Assembly (NCBI GenBank): GCA_029215795.1
Contig: JARDYH010000003.1
Location: 16,780,001 to 16,844,000 of the forward strand
Source: Anniella stebbinsi
Lineage: Eukaryota; Chordata; Lepidosauria; Squamata; Anniellidae
Direction of reading: 5' to 3'
Length of the DNA: 64,000 nt
Every line of letters begins with the position of its first letter. Positions within the stretch are counted from its first letter, which is position 1. A model generated the notes under the pieces. It was not told the DNA's origin. It was given only the letters and a program-made list of their open reading frames with translations, and made no database searches. This document shows positions 44,323 to 56,699 of the stretch, piece by piece. The position numbers were made by a program, and so were the translations under genes.

Positions 44323-44356
<34 letters not shown>

Positions 44357-45049
44357 ATAAACATGCATACACACATATATATGTTGTGCTAGAGAGAGAT
44401 AAGAAAAGGGACAGAGACATTTTCAGCCTTTGCGCAATGTGCAAGGCCAGCCTGAGGGAGACAGCGGGGACATGTTGCACCCAGCCATACCTAGAATGAC
44501 AGAGTTGAAAAGGGACCAATGCCCCCTCCCTGCCCCTCCCCAAACACTGGGAAGCAGAAGCCAAGATCCATCATATGCCATACTCCAGGTAAGGCCCTTG
44601 CCATGCAGGGCAGAGCACAATGTGTCGCAAGGTGGGACCCGAAGCAAGAACGATGCATTGAGCCAAATAGCTCCCGCTGATGTTAGCAGGTGGGTCCTAT
44701 TGCACACTGCAGGGCCTTTGCCAACTAGCTCCAACTTGGAAGAACAGCATGAAATCATGGCATTCTAATTGTAGCATTTGAGATCCTTTGGCCAAGACTT
44801 TGGATTTCCTGACACAGGTTGCATTGTAGAAAAATGCCGCCCGTCCAAACGATTCAACTTGCGCTTTCTCCTTCTCTGCAATCCCCCCCCCTCGCCCCCT
44901 TGCTTTCTCGCAAGCTCCATCCCTGGCAACCTGTGCGCCACATCCTGCTCCTGAGTGTGAAAAACTGGCGTGCATTTGGGGCATCGTATAATCCTGATCC
45001 GGTTTGCTGAAGCATTTCAAAGACCTGCTGTCTGCTGGGTTTGTGTGAA

Positions 45050-45089
<40 letters not shown>

Positions 45090-46551
45090 AGTGATGCCAT
45101 GCCAAGGTAGCAGTGGGGACTAGCCAGCTGGCAAACAGCAGGGCCTTGGAAAACAACCCAGAAGTTGGCAGTCATGGTCACGTGGGCACTTTGGAGAAGA
45201 ACTAATTGAGGGCTCCTACACAAACAACTGGGAGCTACAGATAAGAGAAAAGAAAAGCATCCTACCTGGCAGCACTCTAATCTGGGACTCAGGAAGGCGC
45301 AACATGCTACAAGGTCCTAGCCTACACCAACAGCGAACGAGGGGGGGAAAGCTGTTCCTGGACTGTACCATTTCAGAATGCAGGTGACTATGGTAGGGGG
45401 CCAGATGCTTGAATGCTCCCTCATGTTGATTTGGTGGGTTTTTTTAATATGTACATATCAAAACAATTAACATGTCACAAAAGCGGTTAGGTCTGAGCCT
45501 TTTTCCTTGGGACTTAAAAAAAAACCCCTCAAATATGTAAACATTCATGGATGCGATTCCCTCATATGAAATGGTACAGTCCAACAATGGACTAACCACA
45601 TAACCGGTTGGTTTCCTGCAAACACCGTTTGTGGAGAAAACTCAAATCTAACAAAGGTTTAACTTAACTAAAGGTGCACAGAGGCTCTTAAATGTTATTT
45701 TGTTAAATTTAACAGCTGGGGACTTCCTTTCTGAGAAATAGCTAAATTTTGACTGGCTTACTTTTGACTGTAGGTGACTCTTAACCCCTTCAGGATTTGT
45801 TTGCAGGCTGCCTGTTACTGACATATAACTGTACTTTGGCCTGCATCTGTGTTTATAAAGGTGTGCAGAGACTTTTTGTGTATTCATATTTCATTTCGCT
45901 CCAATTAGCAGTTCCTTTCATTTAATTATGCTCTATATTTTTAACATAAAAAAACCCTTTATAGTACATTGTTATAGAAGATAATCTAATTCTTAAAAAA
46001 CAAAAAAAGCTTTATGGACATAAATAAACTCCCGACTTTGAATTATAGTGAAAAACATTGTTATTTGTGGAATCTGTGAGCCAAGAGCTTTCCAATGAAG
46101 TGTGTTTCATGAGAATTGGTCAAAGGGAAGGCAGTCAAAAAGGGATGACCAAGTAAGATCTGTGTAAACCAGGCCAATGCAGGGAGAGAAGAACAGGAGA
46201 ACAAGGGACCTACTAGTCCTCCCTCTCATTCTTCCGCCATAATGTACTAAACAAATCCATCCTTCGAGGGGAGATGCTCAAGCTCCAGATGCATATATAA
46301 CTTGCCTGTCTCAACACCATATACAATTCCTATTGCATAAATCATCAGCTAAGTAGCAGAGTTGTTTAGAACCTAACTTGCACTTGCTGTAGGAACTGGC
46401 ACGCCGACATTCAATCTGTTTTGAAGGCAGGTTTCTAGATCTCATGGCTTTGGAGAAAACTTTGAAACATATCGGCGATGTCTGACAAAAGCCCAGAAGC
46501 CAGACGTGAGAGGTTGTGGGTGGGATGTTTTATCTGCATCAGCTGCAACTT
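43648..46551. other. PTPRO intron; simple repeats and a palindrome
   Basis: 44058-44178 is a palindrome (gcaatcctatgcatgttcag / taaacatgcatgggattgca). 44324-44356 is (TC)n(TG)n and 45056-45084 is (GA)n. A C run is at 44884-44891. An isolated AACCGGTT is at 45602-45609. No exon was recognised. Confidence 0.45.
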
Positions 46552-46692
46552 GGGCAGGATCTACACTGCTGTTTTAAAGCACTTTGAAGAGCTTTATAAC
46601 AGTAGTGACAACTGTTTTGGAGTGTGTCCTGGGCCCCAACAGTTGTCAGTACTGTTATAAACCGCTTTAAAGCAGCGGTGTGGATCCGCCCC
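46552..46692. mobile_element. Palindromic MITE with 'ttttaaagc' arms
   Basis: The left arm 'gggcaggatctacactgctg' and 'ttttaaagcactttgaagag' is complementary to the right arm 'aaccgctttaaagcagcggt' and 'gtggatccgcccc'. The centre holds 'gtagtgacaactg'/'cagttgtcagtac'. It is a complete foldback of about 140 bp. Confidence 0.75.
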
Positions 46693-46851
46693 AATTGCTT
46701 TTTAAACATACTGACCCTGTGCCTGTTTACTCAGAAATGAGTACATGGGAGTATACTGCCTTGTAAGTGTGCAGGTGATTGCAGCCTTACTGTGTGTCAG
46801 CTTTCAGGGCCATTCTCACCATTTCAGAAGACACTCTTTAAAAAGTGACTG

Positions 46852-47388
46852 TGGGGCTTTCTACACCTCCTGGCATTCCAGGAGGGAGGGGGGAGGCTCT
46901 CGCAATATCTTGATCAAGAGAGCCTCCCCCAGTGTGCACATGCGGCACGTGACGTCCTCGGAGGAAGCCGGGATGTTGCGGCTGCAATTTAAAAACAACA
47001 ACAACAGCAGGGGTGGTCGGACAAGAGCGAAAAGTAGGTTTTTAAAAAAACATTCCCCCCTGAAATTGTAGCTCTTACCCCGCGCCATCCCATGGATGGT
47101 GAAAATGTAGCCCCCCTCTCCCCGGATGGGCACAGAGCTGCGCAGCACAGCTTCCTGCCCATTTCTGGTTCCTGCTTACTTATGAGTAAGTAGGTACCAG
47201 GCAGGATGGACACCCACACCTCCTGTGCTCTCGGGATAGCCCCGGTACTGCTGACAGAATTGGGTTTTCCCGGGGTTTCTTTATCCATGGGAAAACCCGT
47301 GCCTGTCCCCCCTGCCCCCGGGATTCCAAGTAACACACAGAGCACACAAGGACGGTCCCGGGATAAAAGGCCAGTGTAGAAACGGCCT
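46852..47388. mobile_element. CpG-rich TIR element, about 540 bp
   Basis: The left end 'gggctttctacacctcctgg' matches the complement of the right end 'ccagtgtagaaacggcc'. The interior includes 'ctctcgcaatatcttgatca', (AAC)n at 46996-47007, and 'cccgggataaaaggcc', resembling 41010-41575 (both have 'gatgggcac/atgg' and 'tcccgggat' segments). The 163-codon minus-strand frame across it has no recognised domain. Confidence 0.55.
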
Positions 47389-49646
47389 GTGTCATCTCCT
47401 AAGCTAGGCACTTGATTTTCAAACCCAGCCGCTTTAACACCCAAAGACCACCAGGGGATGATGATGCTACAACAGCCCATTATTCAGAAACCTTCTGGTC
47501 TATCTCATAGGAGAAGCTTGGCCTTTTCCCCCTTGTGGAGCAGCCAGGCATGGTCTCTTCTAACATTACAGCCAAGTGTGGTGTCAACACCCGGCAACTG
47601 CGGGCTTCTGCCAGGGCCCCCAAAGGCTCACTGCTGTTGACACCTGCCTTGTGGGTGCCACTGTTTTGCATTCCCTATTTTGCATGTTCTGGAGCAAACT
47701 TGAATCTAGGGATGTCGGAGGAATCCGTCTTTAGTCAGTTCATCCCTCCCACCCCCAGACTTTGGCTTACTTTTCCACAAGTTAGCCCGGCTTGATCTGC
47801 ATCGAGTCGGGCCAGTTTGCAAATTTCCATTAAAAAAAAAAGTGTAAAACAATTTGCAAAAAAAAATGCAAATTGTCACCATAATTGCGCAATGTTAAGC
47901 CAAAATGTGTCTAATTTGCCCAATTTGCTTTTTACACAAATAAAAAAAGAAATTTAAAAAGTTCCTGGATTTTGGGAAGAAATCCATGGTTTGGCTCAAA
48001 AATCCAAGCCGAGTCAGGGGCATCGCAAGCAGAAAAAAGGTGGGATTTCCCAGTGATGGACATCCCTCCCTAAAACTGGCCCTGATTAAAGATGTCAAAG
48101 TTATCCACTCCTTACTCCAAGCTCTATGAAAGTACATGCCGCAGGTTTGTTCTGTGCAGTGTGTATTTAAAGATACACGGTTTTTCTGAATACTTCTGCT
48201 TTATTAAGCAACACCTCCCCTTGTGCAACAAAAGTCTACCTCTCACCGAGACAGCTAAATTTGTCCCTCAGCTGTACAGCTTTAGAACGCTGGGCGTGAG
48301 GTCTCACGAGACTGAGCGCTGCTCTATTACAAGCGACACCCCCTCTCCCCATATTTATTTATTTATTTATTACATTTCTTATCTGCCTGATAACCAGTGA
48401 TCTCTGGGTGGATTGCATAGATGAATAGGTGTGTGGAAGAAGGGTTCTAACCTAGCCTTCTTCTGGATATGCTAGACTTTGTTGGGCAGGGATTATTCTT
48501 GCATGGAGCTGTTGCTGACTGGTGCTATACTTTCAAAATGGCCAGTCCCAGTAAGCAGCCTCACTGATCTATCCAGCAGTATCAGGTCCATCTTCATAGG
48601 TAGCCCCGTGTATAATTGGGATGTTAGAAAAATCCGTGTTGGGGTGGAGTTTGACAAGTTTTCCTAGGCTTGTCCTCTCCCCCGACTTCATTTTGATGAA
48701 CTGCTGTGGCACCTGACTCAGAGCTCCATCACACCAGCGATTTAGTGCACTCTCGCCATGCCTGGTGTGCGGATTTGCAGCACGGTACTCACATCACGCT
48801 GTGCCTGTCCTGCTGACACCCCGCCTCTTCCCTAGCCTTTCCTAGAATGCTAAAAGTCTGGATTATTTTCCCTAAGAGCATTTAATGTGCCCTAAGCCTC
48901 CATGTAGTTTTAAAGGAACTGGGGACTTGAATGGATTGCATCAGGTCCTGGCAGGGAAAAGCAATCTCTCCCAGCAGCCGGCTCCAAGCCTCAATATAAA
49001 ACCCAAACCTTGCATCCCAGGCTCCAAAGTGTTTTTTTTAAATCATACAATGCCAGAATCTCTGTAGAGACAGGATTGTACTCCCTCAATGCCCCCAAAG
49101 AGCCAACGAAATGTTCATTCCATTTTTGCCTGGGAGAAAGGCATTCTGACTGAAGTGCTCATCTGATAGGACCTGACTAGAGGGAGAAAGAGGAGGGGTG
49201 GAGTGGAGCAGAAGAGCTAATGAGCGAAGGAGCAAAAGAGCAGCTATTCAGGTGAAAGGGATCATAAACTTGACGTGGTTTTGCCTCAGAGGTAAAAAAA
49301 AAACGTGCAGGCAAACCGGGGGGGGGGGAATTAGGTGTGATGGAGGTCTCAATCTGCAGCAAGTCAGGCCAATTCACCAATTTTCCAGGAATTTTGCACA
49401 TCTCCCCCACTGTAGGTTCTGCAATTTGCGCAAATTTCTGGGCAATTTTTGCCAAATTTGCGTAAATCCCACAAATTCGCCCAGAAATTGTGCAAATCAT
49501 TCAGACATTCCTCACGTATAACACATTGCAATAATTCACTGTGGCCCATCTTGTCAGCCATTGCTAAAGGGAGGGTGGATACATCCCTGGAATAAGCAAA
49601 TCAATGCAACCCAGCCCTTTGAGACAGAGAAAACTGAAAGCCATAC
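47389..49646. other. PTPRO intron; no gene
   Basis: 47815-47940 and 49390-49500 are 'aatttgc/gcaaattt' degenerate repeats. 48348-48430 is an inverted L2-like tail (ATTT)n. 49295-49332 is an A/G-run tract. Nothing coding is seen. Confidence 0.4.
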
Positions 49647-49782
49647 CTCTGTCTGAACCATGGACATCCGATAAGACCGCATGTCAGACACCAACCCCAA
49701 TATATCTACAAACTCGTGATCCCGAATGTGCTGTAGCAGTCGGTCCAATGCTATAAAAGTTCCTGTCCGTCCCACGCCGGCA
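49647..49782 (-). CDS. PTPRO: PTPRO exon: P-loop and following helices
   Basis: Minus strand, acceptor ctgttttgcag, donor acagag|gtatgg. It finishes the Ser codon of the catalytic motif and encodes [40 protein letters not shown] and MVQTE. AGVGRTG supplies the phosphate-binding loop with the invariant Arg. MVQTE leads into the Q loop, whose Gln positions the hydrolytic water. The catalytic Cys itself is on the previous exon (codon 51070-51072). Only one residue differs from the mammalian PTPRO sequence I remember in this stretch. Confidence 0.98.
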
Positions 49783-51067
49783 CTGCAAAACAGACATGGC
49801 ATTACGGACCTGGGGGATGGGAACAGGCTTGATTCCCATTCTAGGAAAACGTATTAACTTTGCAAATGTTCAGCATTATTGTAGAATGTCATTTGCAATG
49901 CACAGGGCCATGCCTTTTTAAAGTGCAGTGTAATCTGAATCGGGGCCCACCTGCAAAATGGTGGTTGCAGTTCCAATACCTGCATTGGCGTAAGCTAGGG
50001 AGGCGTCACATGCAACATTTTTTTAAAAAGAAGGAATTGACCTTTCTGTTTTTTTAAGAACATAAGAAGAGTGTTATATACCGCTCCATATCTAAAATAG
50101 ATTCTGGAGCGGTGCACATAGGAATAAAATAGTACAAAGAAAGAAGATTAAAAACAGCAAATTAAAATTGTTCCATTTAAAATAGTGGCTGGTCAGTTGG
50201 GGAAATTATGTAGCCACCATGGTTAGGAATGGTTCAAACGACACGCTAAGTCATGCATGGTTCACATGACATGCTAAGCCATAATGTTTAGCTCAAAATG
50301 CTTAACCACCATGGCTTAGCATGTTATCTGAACAGGGTGGAGGAGGAAGGAATAAGACAAGAGGAAGAAATCTGGCAGATGGAATTCAGCGTTTTGGCAG
50401 CAGGCCAAGCTACTGGACTTCTCCTTTCCATATGCCTAATAAAAAACACAGGAACCGCCTCCCAAAGCATTAGCTCCTGAAAGAGGGGACCTCAGCTGAG
50501 TGGGAGAATATGACTTTCAAAGTGGAAAGCTGGTAGTGAAAAGACTTGGCCTTTCCCATTCCAATAAGTACTTCACTTCAGTTCTCCTTACAAACAAAGC
50601 TGGGGTGCAGAACGTTGTTTGCCCCGAGGGCCGAATTCCATTTCGGAGAAGCGTTCAAGGGCCGCATTGCACTGGTGGGCGGAGTTGAAGGTGGACGGAC
50701 ACAGGGTCCAAGGCAAAAGAGGGTGAGGCAAAGTACCAGAAATACCAGCTTATTTTAGCTGAAAATCTTACTGCCAGTATCTAAGCTGTAGGAGAGGCAT
50801 TTCGATCTTTCACAATGGGGAAAAGGCCAAGAAATTGCCAGGATCAGTGATGGGGGAGGGAAGGGTTTGGCCCTCCTGGGAACCCCCAGAGGGCCAGCTT
50901 GGGACCTCAGGAGGGTTGTACTGAGGTTCTGCCCACCCAACCCCAGCACAAAGGCTAGAAGCATATTGCCGTCTTTGTCAAGGCGTGGAAGACAATGCAA
51001 CACACCCTACTCTGGCCTGTGTTTTGCTGAGATGTTCCAATGCCCAAGGGGAAAAGGAGGACTTCAC
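49783..51067. repeat. PTPRO intron; LINE tail and palindrome
   Basis: 50075-50200 is an inverted LINE tail (tatataccgctccatatcta). 50215-50340 is a palindrome of 'catggttcacatgacatgct' and 'accatggcttagcatgttat' type. No exon was recognised. Confidence 0.5.
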
Positions 51068-51222
51068 CTGCAGTGTATGATCATGGGACCTTTACTTTTC
51101 GTTGCCTGCTGCCTGACCATCTGTACAAACTGCAAGATGCTTTCTGCTGCATTTGTGGGAGGGACTCCGTGGTCAGGCCAAGCTGTGTAATTAAAATGCA
51201 TCACATCCTGCACCTCGTCTGC
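51068..51222 (-). CDS. PTPRO: PTPRO exon: WPD loop and catalytic cysteine
   Basis: Minus strand, acceptor ctcctag, donor tgcag|gtgaag. 51 codons plus two bases encode [40 protein letters not shown] and [18 protein letters not shown] is the mobile loop whose Asp is the general acid. MIIHC ends at the nucleophilic Cys of [10 protein letters not shown], and the Ser codon is split with the next exon. PTPRO is a receptor tyrosine phosphatase of podocyte and neuronal membranes that acts on Eph and Trk receptors in other vertebrates. All catalytic residues are intact. Confidence 0.98.
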
Positions 51223-51395
51223 CTAGGAGAGACAAGAAATCAAACAGCCATGAATTAACCTTTGCATTTAGAAACAGATGACCGCCATCAGAGGATAACA
51301 ACTTTTGAAAGATGAATGCTGACGGGCGCTTCCATCCCAATCCAGAGAGCAGCCCCCAGGGGAATCTGGATTGGGACCATGGCAGGGGCAAAAGG

Positions 51396-51710
51396 TAGGG
51401 TGACCAGATTTTGAAAACCAAAATCCCAGTCCCCACCCCCACCCCGCCATCGCGACAAACCCTGAGGAGACCAGAGGCCATACAGAAGAGGCGGGAGAGG
51501 GCCGATTTCATCATTTCCGTAATCGGCCCTCTTCCTTACAGCCTCTGGCATGAGCCCTGCAGTGCCGCCAGTGGTGGCATGAGCCTGGCGGCGGCAGCAT
51601 CGTGAGCCCCAGCAGCGGCGGCACTTTTCCCGTTTGTCCTTGCTGCCCCCGATGGGCCTGGATCGCCCCGGGATCGCCCCTGGATCACCCCGGGCGATCT
51701 GGTCAACTTA
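51396..51710. mobile_element. GC-rich element with hAT-like ends
   Basis: The left end TAGGGTGACCAGATTTTG and right end ATCTGGTCAACTTA are inverted repeats over about 14 bases and share TAGGGTGACC with the foldback hAT family. The interior is different: 'gagggccgatttcatcattt'/'aatcggccctc' palindrome, then CpG-rich. No clean 8-bp duplication was found. Confidence 0.55.
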
Positions 51711-52020
51711 AAGGTTCAAGACCCCCCACCCAATGGCAGAGTGCCAATCTGGCTCAGGAACTGCCATGGCTACTCTTAAAAACGAGGCAGGGTTAGTACC
51801 CATCAAAAGCCTCATCTAAAAGCACCATTAATCATGTTTTAAAATCTTTAAAAGCAAGAGCTTTTGCACGATACTTGTTTCCCCAAAAGTACCATAGGTG
51901 AGTCTGCCCCCACCAGTCCTAGAAATGTCACTGCAGTGGGATATTTGAACATCAAATACACTTAGTGTGAATTAACAGGAAAGCAGATGCTGAATTTATA
52001 CATTCAGCTATGGATTATGT
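51711..52020. other. PTPRO intron; no gene
   Basis: No recognisable feature. Confidence 0.4.
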
Positions 52021-52228
52021 TAGGGTGACCATAGGGAAAAGAGGACAGGGCTCCTGTATCTTTAACAGTTTCATAGAAAAGGGAATTTCTGCAGGTGTCA
52101 TTTGTATGCATGCAGCACCTGGTGAAATCCCCTCTTCATCACAACAGTTAAATCTGCAGGAGCCCTGCCCTCTTGACCAGATACAAAAGATACAGAAGCC
52201 CTCTCCTCCTTTCCATATGGTCACCCTA
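52021..52228. mobile_element. Foldback hAT-type MITE, short form, 208 bp
   Basis: The ends TAGGGTGACCATAGGG and CCATATGGTCACCCTA are inverted repeats. The 8-bp duplication GATTATGT is perfect (52013-52020 and 52229-52236). Most of the right half is deleted compared with 23806-24124. Perfect TIR and duplication suggest a comparatively late insertion. Confidence 0.9.
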
Positions 52229-53588
52229 GATTATGTTCCGGTTTTTTGCTCTAAACACATGTCAGGCTTGTAGGGTCTTCTTTGTTTTTACTAGAACCCC
52301 AAGAACCATCATTTAGAATTTGATACCAAAGGCAGACTATTAGACTAAACTATCAGAATTCAAACCCAGAGATATCTTTTGTGTACCAGAACTTTTCACA
52401 CCAAAAAATTACAATCCTAGTTTTCTTCATTTCAGGGCTAAACTAAATGTTCTGCTAACCATGATTGGTTACTTATTTTAGTGTAAGCAACCATGCATGG
52501 GCAGGCTCAATTCCAATCAAGACCATGGTGCTTCCCTCCTCTTGTTTCCAGCCCAAAACTTTCCTCCTCCACCTTTGTTTTCTTTTAAAGGACAAAACCC
52601 CATCTCCATTGGAATCCAATGCAGACTCCCCCCCTCTTTTTTAACCCCCCTGCAGGGGTGTGTGGAATTGGGGGCCAAAAATGGGAGGATGGGAAGCTGA
52701 AATCCCCTCTCCCAAATTGCCATGGCCCCGATCCAAATCAGGCCCACTTACACTAAAGTAAGTAAGCCAATCACACGCAGAGCATTTAGTTTCCCCCCTA
52801 GACGCATAATTCAGGGCAGTAGGGCAGTAACGTTGTTGCTGCTGCTCTTGAACCATTGGGAGTCACAAAACCTGGCTGATCTATTGCAAATCTCCCCTGA
52901 GATCTACTAATAGGTCCAGATCTAACTTCTGCCTGCTTGTGTTCTAGCTAATGAGATGGTGCAAAAATTCTTTTGCTTCCTGACTGCAGACTAAGATTAA
53001 CATCAGATGGGGGGAAATCGCGTTTCCTTACCGTCGCTTTCCTCCCTGCTTCTGTCCCACAATACTTCCTCTTTCTTCACACAGGAGAAGAAAGAGGAAG
53101 TAAACAATGACCACGTGGCCCATTCAACGGCCATTTTTACAGCGCTGCTTTTCCTGCACACAGAAGGAAATAGCAGCAAGTTCCATTAAAAAAAAACAAC
53201 CAAACACAGATTTAAAGGGGTCTATTTTGTAACAGAAAGAAGGCAAGAAGGAGCAGGAGACGCATGGGAGGTGGATGACGTTGTCAAAAGGACTTGCGAA
53301 CATCCGTAAGTGGGGAGTAACGAGCGTGCGATGGGACGGTTGTCTGATGACGCTCTAAAAATCAAAGGAATGTGATGGTGCCAGAGATACAACAATCTCT
53401 TCCCATATCTATTGATATCTGTAACATGCAGCTGGTGGGAGCTCAAAAGAAATAAATGAAGATCTGGATGGAGAGGAAAATCCCCCAAATTATGCTTAAA
53501 TTTAAAGTGGTTGAAAGTTTACAAAATTATCATCAGTAGTTAAAAAAAACCACTAAACACTTCTGTAAGATTATTTCCATCAACCTAC
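52229..53588. other. PTPRO intron; no gene
   Basis: C-rich runs near 52628-52650; otherwise unremarkable. An inverted pair 'actttagtgtaagc'/'acttacactaaagt' at 52479-52757 suggests a further decayed foldback. Confidence 0.4.
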
Positions 53589-53711
53589 ATAGCTGATTCT
53601 GAAATTCCTAAAAACCCAATCTGCTTGCTCTTCTTCGGACAGCATTTCCACGGTGATGTCTCCATAAGGAACCGGCTCCTCTGTGAAAGGCCAATAGTGA
53701 TCGCATTTTAC
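53589..53711 (-). CDS. PTPRO: PTPRO exon: central PTP domain
   Basis: Minus strand, acceptor cttccag, donor agctat|gtaggt; 41 codons, phase 0 at both ends. It encodes [20 protein letters not shown] and [20 protein letters not shown] plus Y. KCDHYWP is the conserved PTP motif (KC-YWP). The following variable strand region [16 protein letters not shown] is the least conserved part compared with the mammalian sequence I remember (there D-DW--RHFRINY), as expected for this surface segment. Confidence 0.97.
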
Positions 53712-54870
53712 CTGGAAGGAAAAGAAGTACAACTAAAAGTTCCCGTAGAACTCTTTGTTTTTTTATATCATGGAAAATGCAAGGGCAGAAGTAACAAGCC
53801 TCCCCTTTCTTTCCCTTTGTTTGGTTGAACAGTGGCTTGTCTTTTCATGAATTATTGAGAAGAAGAAAAATGAGCAGACCTGTTTGTGTCACAGCCCTTT
53901 TTTGGATCCTGCCCTTAACCAACGTTGTCAACACACCAGGAAACTATCATTAGGACTGCAGGTATACCAAAAGATTAAACTTTTGCCCCCAGGCATGCAT
54001 ATTAACCTGGCTGCAATTTTTATATGTTCCTGCAATTTTTACTATGATGCATAATTTATTCTGGTTTTGCTACTCATTGAGAGGGGAATGAGCTATGAAA
54101 GGCATGGAAACCTCATTACCTTTTACAGATTTCAGCCAGTACTTCCCACACACTTTCAAGCATATCTTAAGAACTAGAAACTTATTTTTGGAAAAAAGGA
54201 TAGCAAACATTCTTCAAAAGTTGTATTCTGCACTCAGTTCCACATTCTATGCATTTTCTGTGCTGCCACGGAATACTAGCGTATGCGCCTACACATACTG
54301 CCCTGTCTGTTGTCTATGAATGACTGGCTTCTGATAGATACCCTGTAATCACTGACAGCTTCTCTTTACGGCACACTTTCCCTACACCCGAGTACACCTG
54401 GGTCATAGGAAAACTAAGTATATGTAATGTAGAGATGCCATGTGATGCAAACAGCTACCCAGCCAGCCCATCTCCTATATATTAGGGGGAAACTAACACC
54501 CACTTGACATCTTTTCATCGTAAGTGTGGTTAGGGGGAATGCAGACGAGGAAAACACATGATCTCTTCCATAATGCTAGAACACATACAACCACTCAGTG
54601 AAACAGATTGGCCATAGGTTCCAGACCGAAAGAACAGAAGCACATCTGACAAAACATAATGGAATTCCCTGCCACATGATGTGGAGATGGCCCTGGCTTT
54701 AAAAGGGGAAGAGTAAAATTCATGGAGGATCGGCCTATTGATAACAATTAGCCATGATAACTAAGCACATCCTCCATGTTCTGAGACAGGGGCAGGATTA
54801 ACACTCCTGCTTTATAACCATATTGAAGTGCACTGGCAACTGTTGCGGCCCATTGACATATGCCATATAC
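53712..54870. other. PTPRO intron; no gene
   Basis: No recognisable repeat, apart from A/T richness and a short LINE-like piece near 54660-54770 (aatggaattccctgccacat). Confidence 0.4.
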
Positions 54871-55190
54871 TAGGCTGACCATATGAAAAGGAGGACAGGG
54901 CTCATGTAACTTTAACAGTTGCAGAGAAAAGGGAATTTCAGCTGGCATCATTTGTATGCAATTAGTACCTGGTGAAATTCCCTCTTCATCACAACAGTTA
55001 AAGTTGCAGGCACTATACTAGAGTGACCATATAGAAAAGAAGGCAGAGCCCCTGCAACTTTAACAGTTGTGATGAAGAGGGAATTTCACCAGGAACTAAT
55101 TGCATACAAATGACACTGGCTGAAATTCCCTTTTCTCTACAACTGTTAAAGTTACATGAGCCCTGTCCTCCTTTTCATATGGTCAGCCTA
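54871..55190. mobile_element. Foldback hAT-type MITE, full length, 320 bp
   Basis: The ends TAGGCTGACCATATG and CATATGGTCAGCCTA are perfect inverted repeats, with perfect 8-bp duplication CCATATAC (54863-54870 and 55191-55198). The two halves are nearly complementary over their whole length, so the transcript could form a hairpin of about 150 bp. The copy at 63553-63872 differs at only about 20 positions by eye. Confidence 0.92.
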
Positions 55191-55404
55191 CCATATACCG
55201 TTTTCAAATTGCTTTCATAGTGTTAGATCCTGCTCGGTGTAGATCTGGCCAGGGTAGCTCTGATTTTGAGAAGATGAGGCTGGCCGTTGAGGCGGTGCCA
55301 TCATGCCTTGCTTGTGAGCATTCTGAATGGCCACGGTTAGATACAGAATTCTGGTGAGGTGGATCTTAGACCTCCTCCATTTCCCAAGCAGCACGGAGGG
55401 TTCA

Positions 55405-55548
<144 letters not shown>

Positions 55549-55954
55549 CTACAAGAGAAAGCACATCATAGCTTCTTTTGCTATGCCCTTTAGACTGGGA
55601 GATTTCCCTCAAAAACATGGGGAGGCCTACCTCTATTTTGCAAAGAGGGATGGGCAAACTTCGATTTCACTCAGGTTCTAATTTTCCCAATGCTAATTTC
55701 TTTCTGTCCAATTTCTGCATCAGATTGCAGACTTATTTTTAGACTGTGCAAAAGTTTGTACATATTTTCATGTACATTTCCCAGTTATATGCATTTTTGC
55801 ATGCAATTTTTCAATGCACATACTTTGATGCATTCTTTTTCAAATATATGCATTTTTACAGTTGATTTTTTCCCCGTTGAATAAAGCATTAATTGCGCAT
55901 TTCCCCAAACATATGCATTTTTATATGCACTATTTCAAATGTAGACACTTGCTG
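55549..55954. other. PTPRO intron; degenerate ATGCAT-rich repeat
   Basis: 55680-55950 is made of imperfect 'atatgcatttttacatg'-like units. Comparable blocks lie at 14880-15130 and 42830-43030. It might be an old satellite-like or MITE-derived repeat. Confidence 0.45.
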
Positions 55955-56590
55955 TATGCATTAGTATAATTATTATTATTTTATCTCTTTCTCGCTTGTG
56001 CCGTTTTTTCTAGATGGACATGATGGGCTTTGCCAAGTCATGCTGTCTTTTACACATTCAGGAATTTCCTGACAATTGAGCATGTTTTAATTATGACTGC
56101 TTTCTGGATGTTGGTGTGGATGCATTTTGGTAGGCCCAGTTTCTGAAGGTTTTCTGTATAGTTTTTTGATGTGATGCCGGTGACTGATGCGACTAACGGA
56201 ATAATTGTGACCTTTTCCTATTGCCATAGTTCTTTGACTTCCATAGCCAGTGATGTATATTTTCCTCTCTTTTCTTCTTACTTTTCAATAACACTTTTTG
56301 TCATTCAGTATTGCTATGTCAATGAGGTATGTGTGTTTTTCTTTTTTATCTATGATTGTTATGTCTGGTTGGTTGCAGGGTATTGTATTGTCCGTATGAA
56401 TTGTTCTGTCCCAGTATATTTTATGATCTGTATTTTCCAAGATTGTTTTGGGTGAGTTTGTATAGTATGGTGTAGGTTGTTTGATAAAGTTGAATTTGAT
56501 GGTCAGTTGTGAGTGAATTATTTCTGCAGCTGTATTGTTTCTGTTCATATTATTATTATTATTATTATTATTTTGCAACCTGCATTGCAA
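55955..56590 (-). mobile_element. R4/Dong-like LINE, C-terminal coding remnant
   Basis: The minus strand at 56550-56285 encodes a decayed segment with KIYWDRTIHTDNTIPCNQPD and ITIIDKKEKHTYLIDIAI, which is characteristic of the endonuclease-containing C-terminus of R2/R4-type LINEs (restriction-like endonuclease region, with PD..IIDK...LIDIA). Frameshifted remnants continue to about 56000 (QKLGLP-like 'aaaccttcagaaactgggcc'). (ATT)n flanks it on both sides. It is inactive. Confidence 0.65.
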
Positions 56591-56699
56591 GCTTTGGGAA
56601 AGTACAGATTCTGATGTCTAACCGTGTTCTTGCACATGTTTGCTTGGGATATTTAGGATGTTTAGGTCTGCCTGATGTCTGGTTCCTTTAGACACTTTC

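Noticed and set aside
46989..47480. 163-codon minus-strand frame
   Set aside because: It spans the CpG-rich TIR element at 46852-47388. GC-rich sequence favours chance open frames.
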